Source: Dehalococcoidales bacterium (GTDB taxonomy: Bacteria > Chloroflexota > Dehalococcoidia > E44-bin15). From it: a DNA stretch of 12,657 nucleotides. The notes beneath the pieces were generated by a model. That model searched no databases. It had not been told where the DNA came from and was given only the letters and a program-made list of their open reading frames with translations. Positions 1 to 6,570 of the stretch are shown here, in pieces. Each line of letters starts with the position of its first letter. The first letter of the stretch is position 1. A program made the translations under genes and the position numbers. Location of the stretch: positions 1-12,657 of the forward strand of contig JAAXQM010000035.1 of assembly GCA_012974295.1 (NCBI GenBank), read 5' to 3'.

Positions 1-1656
1 GTCCGGCTCCTCTTTCCCCGGCTCCTCCCACGGCTTACCCAGCCCCATATCGTTGGCAATAATTTTGTAGCAGTTGTAAGCGGGGCTTGCCCCCGAAGCG
101 GCCAGGTGCCAGGCGACGCCGGTGGCATAAAGATTCTTTATGGGAGTTCTGTGGTTTGCCAGCTCTGGGGTAGGCCTGTTCTCGTAAAACTGATATGCAA
201 CATGATCGATAACGATCATGTTGCCGTTGGGAGCCATGTTCAGCAAAAGGCAAGCGTCATAGGGGCTGTTATAGTCGCAGCCGATGATGTTGTCCCAGTT
301 CATGTTGGGAGCATGTCCCTTCCAGATGCTAATCAGTTCTTCAGCGTAACGCTTTTTTATTTCCAGCCATTCCCTCTCGGTATGGGCAGTGGCGGGAGGT
401 GCAATTTGCTCGTGACCGGCGATATGATACCCTGTAGGCGCGAAGGAGGGGTCAACCTGGCTATGGCACCAGACTACGGGACAATAGTCCTCAATAGGAG
501 GCCACTTGCCCAGCCTGGTATAGTAGCACTCCCGGGCGACATGCTCGGGATCGGCATCCTCTGCCAGCCCTAGCCACATGCACTCATTTATATCTGGGTT
601 GAACGCTGCCGCTTCATACTTCGGCGCCTCGTGGATAGCGAAGCTGTACCACATTAGGCAGGCGAACTTAGACTCAAGAAGCTCCACGCGGCGCAGGGAT
701 TTATAGTCAAAATGCTCTCTACCGATCAATTCGAAGGTGAGTTGCTGCGGGCTTAAGGTGCTCACCACCAGCTTTCTCGCCTTGATCTCAGAGCCATCGG
801 CGAGGCGGATGCCCTTGGCTTCGCCATTCTCGATGATGACCTTGTCCACATGGCAATGGGTGAAGAACTTGCACCCGTCGCGGACCAGTATCTTATGCGC
901 AGCGTGAGCTATCTGGTGGGTTCCCCCTCTGACGAAACCTATAGTAGGCAATGTTGAAGCCTCGCCCAGTGCTACCGTTCCCAATCCAGGTTGATTAACA
1001 TCGAATGCCGAGGAGAGGGCGAATCTGACAGCACAGTACTGCAACTCCGGGCTTTCCCAGAATTCGCGTGCTACGCGCATAAAGCTGGATGACAGGACTA
1101 GCGAATCCGGTTCAACCCCGGCTTCCACCAGTAGTGGATACATAGCCAGTTGTCTCTCAAACATCTCGGGTGTCCCGCGAAGCTCAGCGGGATTGAATAG
1201 CATATCCATCTCCACCCTTTGCACTGATTCCTCACGCCAATTTTTCCGCAGTTTAAGCCACTTCTCGGCATCCCTTTCTGAGAAGCGGGCAATCTCCTTG
1301 GCTGTGCGCTCCTGGGTAGGGTCATGTTTCTCACTGTAGATGGCAAGGCAAGTCTGATTATTTCTGAAGACGGCGCCGTCGCTGCAAAGGTGTTGATCTA
1401 TCTGGGCTCCATAGTCCCAGTACTCAGGAAAATCGCGCCAGAGCGGAAGGTGATACCAGGGCAACTGTATCACAGCGTGGGTGTTGCCGCGAAAACCCCC
1501 CGCAGCGATTTCCTCGGTGGTCAAACCACCGCCCAGTTCGTGCCTCCGCTCAAAGACACCGACACTCATGCCGGCATATTTGGCCAGGTACATTGCCACG
1601 TAAAGGGCCTGGTTCCCCCCTCCAATTATTACCGCATCAAATGTTTCATCGGGCAT
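1..1656 (-). CDS. FAD-dependent oxidoreductase, phytoene desaturase-like (copy 1, 3' end cut by window edge)
   Basis: Open from an ATG at 1656 to the window edge, giving 552 residues without a stop; by comparison with the complete paralogue at 1750-3471 only about 20 C-terminal residues are missing. The N-terminus MPDETFDAVIIGGG is a Rossmann FAD-binding start (GGG at residues 12-14), followed by a conserved FERRHELGG stretch whose Glu normally holds the FAD ribose. The C-terminal end (YNCYKIIANDMGLG) matches the FAD-contacting tail of the phytoene desaturase/COG1233 family. In the first 60 residues, 47 are identical to the paralogue. GGAGG at 1662-1666 lies 5 nt before the ATG, the same spacing as in the paralogue. 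It lies 93 bp downstream of that gene with no obvious promoter between them, so the two are probably cotranscribed. Family members saturate, desaturate or isomerise hydrophobic polyenes, but the substrate here is unknown. Confidence 0.87.
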   Translation of the reverse strand, partial: MPDETFDAVIIGGGNQALYVAMYLAKYAGMSVGVFERRHELGGGLTTEEIAAGGFRGNTHAVIQLPWYHLPLWRDFPEYWDYGAQIDQHLCSDGAVFRNNQTCLAIYSEKHDPTQERTAKEIARFSERDAEKWLKLRKNWREESVQRVEMDMLFNPAELRGTPEMFERQLAMYPLLVEAGVEPDSLVLSSSFMRVAREFWESPELQYCAVRFALSSAFDVNQPGLGTVALGEASTLPTIGFVRGGTHQIAHAAHKILVRDGCKFFTHCHVDKVIIENGEAKGIRLADGSEIKARKLVVSTLSPQQLTFELIGREHFDYKSLRRVELLESKFACLMWYSFAIHEAPKYEAAAFNPDINECMWLGLAEDADPEHVARECYYTRLGKWPPIEDYCPVVWCHSQVDPSFAPTGYHIAGHEQIAPPATAHTEREWLEIKKRYAEELISIWKGHAPNMNWDNIIGCDYNSPYDACLLLNMAPNGNMIVIDHVAYQFYENRPTPELANHRTPIKNLYATGVAWHLAASGASPAYNCYKIIANDMGLGKPWEEPGKEEPD

Positions 1657-1749
1657 CGCTACCTCCTTTTAAGAAACTTGATATCGGCCATTTCCCTTCC
1701 TTAATAGGTTGCGTTTGTATTTAGGTATGGTGGAGGCGCACCTTCTCTA

Positions 1750-3471
1750 TTATGTTCTCGGGAACGCTTCCTGCGTCTTTTTATTTTGAATTTTTATCTG
1801 CTCAACCAGGGAATCCGGCTCCTCTTTCCCCGGCTCCTCCCACGGCTTGCCCAGCCCCAGGTCCGTAGCGATAATTTTGTAGCAGTTGTAGGCCTCGGTT
1901 CCGCCCACATTTGACCCCACCCACCAGGATCCGCCTGTGCAATAGAGGTTCTTTATCGGAGTCCTGTGGTTTGCCAGCTCGGGAGTAGGCCTACAATCGA
2001 AAGATTGGTACGATGGACGGTCACACCCTGCCATGGCCCCGTCGGGTCCCAGGTTCTTCATCCGCAGGTTATCGTAAGGAGTGTTAGGATCATAGCCGAT
2101 AATGTTGTCCCAGTTCATGTTGGGAGCGTGTTTCGACCAGAGGCTGATCAGCTCCTCGGCATACCGCTTCTTGAAATCCAGCCACTCCCTCTCCGTAAGG
2201 GCGGTAGCGGGCGGTCCCACCTGCTCGTTATTGGCAATGTGTTTCCCCGCGGGTGCGTAAGAGGGGTCACGCATGCTGTGACACCAGACGGTGGGGCAGA
2301 AGTCCTCCGGAGGAGGCCACAGTCCCAGCTTCATGTAGTAGGTCTCCCTGGCGATATGTTCAGGGTCGGCATCCTCTGCCAGCCCGAGCCAGAAGGTCTC
2401 ATTTATATCGGGGTTAAACGCCGCCGCCTCGTATCTGGGCGCCTCGTGAATGGCGAAGGCGTACCACATCAGGCAACCGAGAGAGGTTTCTATAAGCTCC
2501 AAACGACGCGTCATCCGGTCGTCCAGATACTCTCTGCCTATTAAGTCGAAGCAAAGCTGGTGCGGGTTCAAGGTGCTCAGCACCAGCTTCCTTGCCCCGA
2601 TTTCAGTGCCATCGGTGAGGCGGATGCCTTTGGCGGCTCCGTTCTCTATGATGACCTTCTCTACCTCGGCGTGGGTGAAGAACTTGGCCCCACCTTTCAC
2701 CAGGATCTTGTGAGCAGAATGAGCTATCTGGTGAGTTCCTCCTCTGCAGTAACCCAGACCGGCCATCATCGAAGCCACACCTAGCATTTCGGGTCCAACC
2801 CCCGGATGGGTAATATCAAATGCCCCCGAAAGAACAAGTCTCTCAATGCAGTACTGCAGTTCCTTGCTTTCCCAGTATTCCCTCACCGCCCGCAGATGGC
2901 TGGCCGCAAGGAATAGCGCATCCGGTTCAAAACCAGCTTCCACCAGCTGTGGATATACAGCCAGTTGCCTCTCAAACACCTCGGGCGCCGTGCGAAACTC
3001 CGCCGGGTTGAAAATCCGATCGATCTGCACTCTCTGGCACTCATCACCCATCCACAACTTCCAGAATTTAAGCCACTTATCAGCATCCCTCTCTGAGAAG
3101 CGGGCGATCTCCTTCGCGGTACGCTCCTGGGTAGGGTCATCTTTCTCACTGTAGATGGCAAGGCAGGTCTGCTCTTTTCTGAAGATGCCACCGTCGGCGA
3201 CGAGATACTGGTCACGCTGTGCCCCGTAGTCCCAGAATTCAGGGAAATCGCGATGGAATGGCGCATGGTACCAGTCAAACATCATGGTAGCATGTTGATT
3301 GCCGCGAAAGCCCGGGGCTGCGGCCTCCTCGGTGGAAAGGCAGCCGCCGATCTCATGCCTCCTCTCAAATATACCAACACTCATGCCGCCATACTTCATC
3401 AGATACATGGCAGTGTATAGAGCCGTAGTCCCCCCTCCAACTATTACCGCATCAAACGTTTCATCGGGCAT
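1750..3471 (-). CDS. FAD-dependent oxidoreductase, phytoene desaturase-like (copy 2, complete)
   Basis: Encodes 573 residues with no signal peptide or membrane anchor, so probably a cytosolic or peripheral flavoenzyme. The N-terminal Rossmann motif is VGGGTTA (residues 11-17), a GxGxxA version of the usual GxGxxG, followed by the acidic residue of FERRHEIGG (around residues 35-43). The C-terminal FAD motif spans about residues 508-541 (YCTGGS, then AYNCYKIIATDLGLG). This is the architecture of COG1233 enzymes (phytoene desaturase, carotenoid isomerase, retinol saturase relatives). A TTG at 3474 gives a frame one residue longer, but the ATG at 3471 has the better spacing (5 nt) from GGAGG at 3477-3481 and matches the start of the tandem paralogue. 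It is the first gene after a consensus promoter. A link to the sterol-like cluster further right is possible but not shown. Confidence 0.9.
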   Translation of the reverse strand: MPDETFDAVIVGGGTTALYTAMYLMKYGGMSVGIFERRHEIGGCLSTEEAAAPGFRGNQHATMMFDWYHAPFHRDFPEFWDYGAQRDQYLVADGGIFRKEQTCLAIYSEKDDPTQERTAKEIARFSERDADKWLKFWKLWMGDECQRVQIDRIFNPAEFRTAPEVFERQLAVYPQLVEAGFEPDALFLAASHLRAVREYWESKELQYCIERLVLSGAFDITHPGVGPEMLGVASMMAGLGYCRGGTHQIAHSAHKILVKGGAKFFTHAEVEKVIIENGAAKGIRLTDGTEIGARKLVLSTLNPHQLCFDLIGREYLDDRMTRRLELIETSLGCLMWYAFAIHEAPRYEAAAFNPDINETFWLGLAEDADPEHIARETYYMKLGLWPPPEDFCPTVWCHSMRDPSYAPAGKHIANNEQVGPPATALTEREWLDFKKRYAEELISLWSKHAPNMNWDNIIGYDPNTPYDNLRMKNLGPDGAMAGCDRPSYQSFDCRPTPELANHRTPIKNLYCTGGSWWVGSNVGGTEAYNCYKIIATDLGLGKPWEEPGKEEPDSLVEQIKIQNKKTQEAFPRT

Positions 3472-3476
3472 CAATA

Positions 3477-3481
3477 CCTCC
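3477..3481 (-). promoter_or_regulatory. Ribosome binding site deciding the start of the second oxidoreductase
   Basis: GGAGG on the minus strand lies 5 nt before the ATG at 3471 and only 2 nt before an in-frame TTG at 3474. The paralogue has GGAGG exactly 5 nt before its ATG, so ATG at 3471 is preferred. Confidence 0.75.
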
Positions 3482-3520
3482 TTTACATGATTCTATGGTT
3501 AATGGCTTAGTGGTAAACGG

Positions 3521-3549
3521 ATTATATTCCAGGCTTGTGTAATTGTCAA
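3521..3549 (-). promoter_or_regulatory. Consensus sigma-70 type promoter for the oxidoreductase pair
   Basis: Read on the minus strand, TTGACA (3549-3544) is followed by exactly 17 bp and then TATAAT (3526-3521). Both hexamers match the consensus perfectly. Transcription would begin near 3514, leaving a leader of about 40 nt before the ATG at 3471. No inverted repeat overlaps the core, so this looks like a strong housekeeping promoter rather than an obviously repressed one. It also marks the end of the preceding transcription unit. Confidence 0.85.
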
Positions 3550-3574
3550 TGCGATTATAAAAGCTTTTTAATAC

Positions 3575-3630
3575 CTCCCCCAAGATTGGGGGATTTGGGG
3601 GTTAATTGAGACCATTTCATCAGTCTCTAA
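3575..3630. repeat. Partial copy of the three-hairpin repeat
   Basis: Contains only the second half of the element. An 18-base hairpin TCCCCCAAGATTGGGGGA (3576-3593, 8-bp stem) is followed by a GGGGGTT run, then GAGAC and GTCTC arms that can pair around a roughly 10-nt loop. It is nearly identical in layout to 3694-3750 and lies 10 bp before the full copy, in the same orientation. Confidence 0.85.
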
Positions 3631-3640
3631 TACATCAGTG

Positions 3641-3750
3641 GAGGTGCAGGATACATCCTGCCGGGGGTCTGGGGGTGTCCCCCAGCTTTAAAACTCCCCC
3701 AAGATTGGGGGATATAGGGGGTTGATTAAGACTATTTCAGCAGTCTCTAA
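3641..3750. repeat. Full copy of the three-hairpin repeat
   Basis: A string of three inverted repeats: GCAGGATACATCCTGC (3646-3661, perfect palindrome), CTGGGGGTGTCCCCCAG (3669-3685, 7-bp stem, 3-nt loop) and TCCCCCAAGATTGGGGGA (3695-3712), followed by a tail with AGACT/AGTCT arms. The same element recurs at 7717-7828. It has no coding frame. It resembles REP/BIME-type intergenic repeats in being palindromic, short and intergenic; a role in transcript 3'-end formation or as a non-autonomous mobile repeat is inference. Confidence 0.88.
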
Positions 3751-3849
3751 CACATAGGCGATTGCAGCACAATGGCCACACACATGGTAGTTACAAAGTG
3801 ATGTGTATGCTTTTTATAGCTAGAGCGGTGTTAAGGTAGGTTTCTTTGG

Positions 3850-3884
3850 GAATATAGAAAGGGCCACCCATTACGGGTAGCCCC
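3850..3884 (-). terminator. Rho-independent-like terminator after the zinc-finger/TM2 gene
   Basis: On the minus strand, GGGGCTACCC (3884-3875) pairs with GGGTGGCCCT (3869-3860) across a GTAAT loop, with G-T wobbles, followed by TTTCTATATT. It begins 26 bp beyond the stop codon of the gene at 3910-4422. The U-tract is interrupted, so efficiency is uncertain. The core is shared with the terminator at 4490-4527. Confidence 0.65.
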
Positions 3885-3909
3885 TATAATTTACCCATTC
3901 ATTCGGGTT

Positions 3910-4422
3910 TTAAGTTTCCCATTTTGTAACTAGCCTGCCTTCACCATCTTTCATGGCTCCAACAAGTATCAATATCAAATCTATAAGTGACCAAATACCG
4001 ACAGCGATAAGAAATGGGATACCAATTAAAATCCAAACAGTAGCTATGCCTATAACCCAGAGTACAAGCATAGTTATAGCGGTTGGATTTTTCACAAGAT
4101 AAAAACGATGAGCACCAAGTGAACCAAGAAAAAAGCATAGCAAGAGAGCAATAGTCCTTGATTTTGATGATTCTTCCTCCGTAACTATGGCTTTAGCTTC
4201 CTCTGCAACTATCTCTGTAGCTTCCTCTTTACTTACTAACCTATTTTCTTCCTGCCCTACCAGAAATCCATCAATGTCCTCTTCTTCCCTTATCTCTACT
4301 TTCCCTTTGCATTCAGGATAACGATTGCATACAGAAAATGACCTGCCAACGTTCGGCCCTTTCTGTGCTTTCCGTTCAACTGTTTCAGAGCCACATATAG
4401 GACATTTAGCATCTTCAGGCAT
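3910..4422 (-). CDS. C4 zinc finger / TM2 domain membrane protein
   Basis: Encodes 170 residues in two parts. The N-terminus carries a topoisomerase-type C4 zinc finger: CPIC (Cys7, Cys10), then Cys32 and Cys38 in the VCNRYPEC pattern. An acidic, probably helical linker (about residues 43-86) follows. The C-terminus is a TM2 domain: a hydrophobic helix at about 90-103, the hallmark GAHRFYL (103-109), a second and third hydrophobic stretch (about 116-153) and the closing SLIDLILIL (145-153). It is predicted to sit in the cytoplasmic membrane with the zinc finger probably cytosolic. The zinc finger resembles those that bind nucleic acid, but that activity is not shown here. ATG at 4422 has GGAGG 6 nt upstream. 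The gene is AT-richer than the oxidoreductases, has its own promoter (4452-4480) and is bracketed by terminators, so it is a single-gene unit. Confidence 0.92.
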   Translation of the reverse strand: MPEDAKCPICGSETVERKAQKGPNVGRSFSVCNRYPECKGKVEIREEEDIDGFLVGQEENRLVSKEEATEIVAEEAKAIVTEEESSKSRTIALLLCFFLGSLGAHRFYLVKNPTAITMLVLWVIGIATVWILIGIPFLIAVGIWSLIDLILILVGAMKDGEGRLVTKWET

Positions 4423-4451
4423 TAACTACCTCCTACTCTATACGTTGGGTA

Positions 4452-4480
4452 AGCATACTCTAGCATAGCTGAGCTGTCAA
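4452..4480 (-). promoter_or_regulatory. Promoter of the zinc-finger/TM2 gene
   Basis: On the minus strand, TTGACA (4480-4475) is followed by a 17-bp spacer and TATGCT (4457-4452), four of six matches to the -10 consensus. The start of transcription would fall near 4445, about 22 nt before the ATG at 4422. It lies directly downstream of the minus-strand terminator at 4490-4527. Confidence 0.75.
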
Positions 4481-4489
4481 CACTGCGGG

Positions 4490-4527
4490 CAATAAAAAAG
4501 GAGCCACCCATTACGGGTAGCCCCTTT
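4490..4527 (-). terminator. Rho-independent terminator upstream of the TM2 gene promoter
   Basis: On the minus strand, a 13-bp stem AAAGGGGCTACCC (4527-4515) pairs with GGGTGGCTCCTTT (4509-4497) around GTAAT with two G-U wobbles, then runs into further T residues and ATTG. Pairing is cleaner on the minus strand than on the plus strand, where two positions become mismatches. No minus-strand gene ends close by, so it may insulate the TM2 gene from read-through or be a duplicate of the terminator at 3850-3884. Confidence 0.7.
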
Positions 4528-4603
4528 AGTCAAGCAAGTTTCATAAGCAACTAGACCGTTTTCACATACCCATTTTCTCTATTCTTTTGCTATTCCACTT
4601 GGC

Positions 4604-4628
4604 AGCACGGGGTAGCACCGGACAGCAC
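4604..4628 (+). repeat. Three AGCAC direct repeats phased at 10 bp
   Basis: AGCAC occurs at 4604, 4614 and 4624, one helical turn apart, about 60-85 bp upstream of the -10 element at 4688. An 8-bp inverted match (CACGGGGT at 4606-4613, ACCCCGTG at 4679-4686) links this block to the promoter. Helical phasing is typical of protein-binding sites, but the unit is short and chance is possible. Confidence 0.4.
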
Positions 4629-4684
4629 ACTAGCTACAAGGTGATTACGAACATCTGTACAGAAACATAGCTGGCGGCACCCCG

Positions 4685-4693
4685 TGGTATAAT
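4685..4693 (+). promoter_or_regulatory. Extended -10 promoter for the plus-strand orphan gene
   Basis: TGGTATAAT gives an extended -10 (TGn followed by perfect TATAAT at 4688-4693). No good -35 hexamer is present at 16-18 bp, which is normal for extended -10 promoters. Transcription would begin near 4700, about 27 nt before the ATG at 4727. Confidence 0.55.
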
Positions 4694-4726
4694 GCTCGTG
4701 ACACTTACACTATTAAGTAGGCAAAT

Positions 4727-5497
4727 ATGCTGAGTATTAAAAAGTATAGAAATCTTACGTTGCACGACCCATTTGTCGTTGGAGACAACTTCTCTTATTT
4801 AGCATCAGGTTATTTCCCCATAGAAGAACTTAAGAAGACCCTGCCAGAAAGGATGTTCATACCTTCTGACAAAGTTATGGCTGAGGAATACCCAACTGTG
4901 AAGAAGATAAACGGCAAGCACCCGTTCTTGCTGATGTTCAGCAATTGTTACAATGTCCATGATGTGGCCACCGAAATCAACCTGCGTCCGTATTTGGAGC
5001 TCAACTTTTATTTCCCGATCGTTTACACGAACAAGGACGGCAAGGAGCATCTATGCACGCTCATGCCAGTGCTCTACCTTGATTTTCTCTTGGGCGTAAT
5101 TGGCGGACTGTACTTAGGTTTGCGCAAAGAATATCACCCTAAAATGAAATATGTTGAGACAGATACATCAAATTCTTTTATTATCAAAAACCTCATCAAT
5201 GCGAGTTTCCACCAGACTTCGACGGAAAACGAACAGGAGCTCAATCCGTTTTTCACACAGATTTTCAAATACCCGACGTTAACTTATTCATATTTCAAAC
5301 GGTATAGATTTTACACGACATTAGTGCATTCTTCCAAAGTGTTCAACACATCAGCCGTCTACGAATGGAACTATAAAGGCTCCGTGATTAGGAATGATGA
5401 GAACACGTTCGCCAACTATGCTGAGTACAGCTTTTCATGTTCACGGGCAATGAACTACAATAAGTACTTTCACCCGAAATACCCCCTAGAGTATTGA
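4727..5497 (+). CDS. Hypothetical protein, weak resemblance to acetoacetate decarboxylase-like fold
   Basis: Encodes 256 residues and is the only clear plus-strand gene in the window. I do not recognise the family securely. The protein is rich in Phe and Tyr, with no signal peptide and no clear transmembrane helix. The middle (about residues 84-138) has an order reminiscent of acetoacetate decarboxylase-like proteins: a YLELNFYFPIVY strand, then PVLYLD, then GLYLGLRKEYHPKMK, where that family has a GRExxGxPK motif. The catalytic Lys assignment cannot be made from this alone. The coding sequence is visibly AT-richer than the flanking enzyme genes (line 5161-5220 is 20 G/C of 60). The ribosome binding site is weak (AAGTAGG, about 4 nt before the ATG), but a good extended -10 promoter lies upstream. 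Opposite strand, base composition and isolation suggest independent acquisition. Confidence 0.6.
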   Translation: MLSIKKYRNLTLHDPFVVGDNFSYLASGYFPIEELKKTLPERMFIPSDKVMAEEYPTVKKINGKHPFLLMFSNCYNVHDVATEINLRPYLELNFYFPIVYTNKDGKEHLCTLMPVLYLDFLLGVIGGLYLGLRKEYHPKMKYVETDTSNSFIIKNLINASFHQTSTENEQELNPFFTQIFKYPTLTYSYFKRYRFYTTLVHSSKVFNTSAVYEWNYKGSVIRNDENTFANYAEYSFSCSRAMNYNKYFHPKYPLEY

Positions 5498-5608
5498 AGA
5501 ATGATAGGTGCCATGTTTCCAGAATTATATGGTAAAACATTTAAAAAGCCATGGGCGTGCAGAATGTAGTTGAAAAAATATATCGTGAGGTTATGCTGTT
5601 GGGATAAA

Positions 5609-5637
5609 CGGGTTAGCTTTATCGGACAGCCCGTATA
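5609..5637 (-). terminator. Possible weak terminator after the crotonase gene
   Basis: Just beyond the crotonase stop codon, ACGGG and CCCGT arms (5-bp outer stem) enclose an imperfect inner region, followed on the minus strand by TTTATCCC. The stem is short and interrupted, so termination is uncertain. It also lies downstream of the convergent plus-strand gene. Confidence 0.3.
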
Positions 5638-5639
5638 AT

Positions 5640-6458
5640 TCAACTTCCTTTAAAGACGGGTTTTCGTTTTTCTTTAAAGGCCGTCATGCCCTCTTTGGCG
5701 TCCTCCGAAGATAGCACTGGCCAACCGATCTCATCCTGTATTTTTAAAGCCTCGGCCATGGGCATGCTTTCATCAAGCTCTCGTAGCGTACGGGTAATCG
5801 CTCTTAGGGACAAAGGCCCGTTTTCGCATAGCTGGTGCGCCATTTTCATCGCTTCTTCAAGTGCTTTCCCCTTTGGGACCACTCGATTGATCAATCCCCA
5901 TGAGAGTGCTTCCTGGGCACTGATTCGTCTGCCCAATAGAAGTATCTCAGCAGCTAGACAGTAGGGAATCTGCCGACGCAGTCGGATGGCAGAAGCTCCC
6001 AGCGGATACAATCCGCGTATGACCTCGGTGACCCCGAAAATAGAATCTTCTGCACCTACGCGCAGGTCCGTACCTTGCAGTATTTCTGTTCCTCCGGCCA
6101 GCGCATACCCCTCCACCGCTAAGATAATTGGCTTGTTTGGGCGATCTTCCCTCAATAGCGCTTGCCAGTGAAGATTTGGTACTGATTGCATCAGCGTTTG
6201 AAATTCTGCAGCGTCTTCAACTACTTCTGGGCCTACTTTCAGGTCCATCCCGGCACAGAACGTATCCCCCTTTGCGGTGAGGATGGCGCAAAAGAGATTA
6301 TCGTCTTCATCCAATCGACGCCATCCCTTGTACATTCCAAGAAGCATAGGCCCGTTAAATGCGTTTCTTACCTCCGGTCTATTCAGGGTTACGATCAGAA
6401 TATGTCCGTCTTGCTCAATGATACAATTGTTTGTGCTAATATCCAGTTGCTCACGCAT
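5640..6458 (-). CDS. Enoyl-CoA hydratase/isomerase (crotonase) family protein
   Basis: Encodes 272 residues, the usual size for a single-domain crotonase, expected in the cytosol. The first oxyanion-hole segment is GDTFCAGMDL (64-73) and the second EGYALAGGTE (116-125). Both acidic positions used by classical enoyl-CoA hydratase are retained: Glu125 (GGTE) and Glu145 (VTEVIRG), 20 residues apart as in the rat enzyme. It should therefore be competent for syn hydration of an enoyl-CoA or a related isomerase/hydrolase reaction on a CoA thioester. The ATG at 6458 follows AGGAGGAG closely. It is the last gene of the minus-strand series, 112 bp after the flavoprotein gene and without a clear promoter of its own. 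In the cluster context a sterol- or steroid-derived CoA ester is a candidate substrate (inference). Confidence 0.9.
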   Translation of the reverse strand: MREQLDISTNNCIIEQDGHILIVTLNRPEVRNAFNGPMLLGMYKGWRRLDEDDNLFCAILTAKGDTFCAGMDLKVGPEVVEDAAEFQTLMQSVPNLHWQALLREDRPNKPIILAVEGYALAGGTEILQGTDLRVGAEDSIFGVTEVIRGLYPLGASAIRLRRQIPYCLAAEILLLGRRISAQEALSWGLINRVVPKGKALEEAMKMAHQLCENGPLSLRAITRTLRELDESMPMAEALKIQDEIGWPVLSSEDAKEGMTAFKEKRKPVFKGS

Positions 6459-6500
6459 ATCTCCTCCTATTTCTATGACTCACCTTTTGCCAGCAGTTTT

Positions 6501-6524
6501 CTATACTGCTATCATCTTACCTCC
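6501..6524 (-). other. Four-codon open frame with strong ribosome binding site in the crotonase leader
   Basis: On the minus strand, GGAGG (6524-6520) is followed 4 nt later by ATG at 6515, reading M-I-A-V and then TAG (6503-6501). It ends 42 nt before the crotonase start, which has its own Shine-Dalgarno sequence. It may be a leader peptide or the remnant of a lost gene start; four codons are too few to judge. Confidence 0.25.
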
Positions 6525-6570
6525 TTAGCAGTAGGCCCAGTATCGTGTCAGTAATCACCAGATTTCAGAC

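Larger units (their letters stand above)
3472..3909. other. Intergenic region of 438 bp
   Basis: No credible coding frame. From left to right it holds the oxidoreductase ribosome binding site and promoter, a partial hairpin repeat (3575-3630), a full three-hairpin repeat (3641-3750), about 100 bp in which I see nothing recognisable (3751-3849), and the terminator of the zinc-finger/TM2 gene (3850-3884). Confidence 0.7.
4423..4726. other. Intergenic region of 304 bp between divergent genes
   Basis: Contains the TM2 gene promoter, the minus-strand terminator, a pyrimidine-rich stretch (about 4556-4600) with no recognised function, three AGCAC direct repeats spaced 10 bp apart (4604-4628) and an extended -10 promoter facing the plus-strand gene. 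No coding frame seen. Confidence 0.6.

Noticed and set aside
1966..2544. Long plus-strand open frame inside the second oxidoreductase gene
   Set aside because: It is antisense to a complete enzyme with clear FAD motifs, has no ribosome binding site and reads as compositional shadow; the same holds for the plus-strand frames at 106-573 and 1324-1704.
3641..3750. Repeats considered as a CRISPR array
   Set aside because: Only isolated copies, no regular spacers and no cas genes; the structure is a string of different palindromes.
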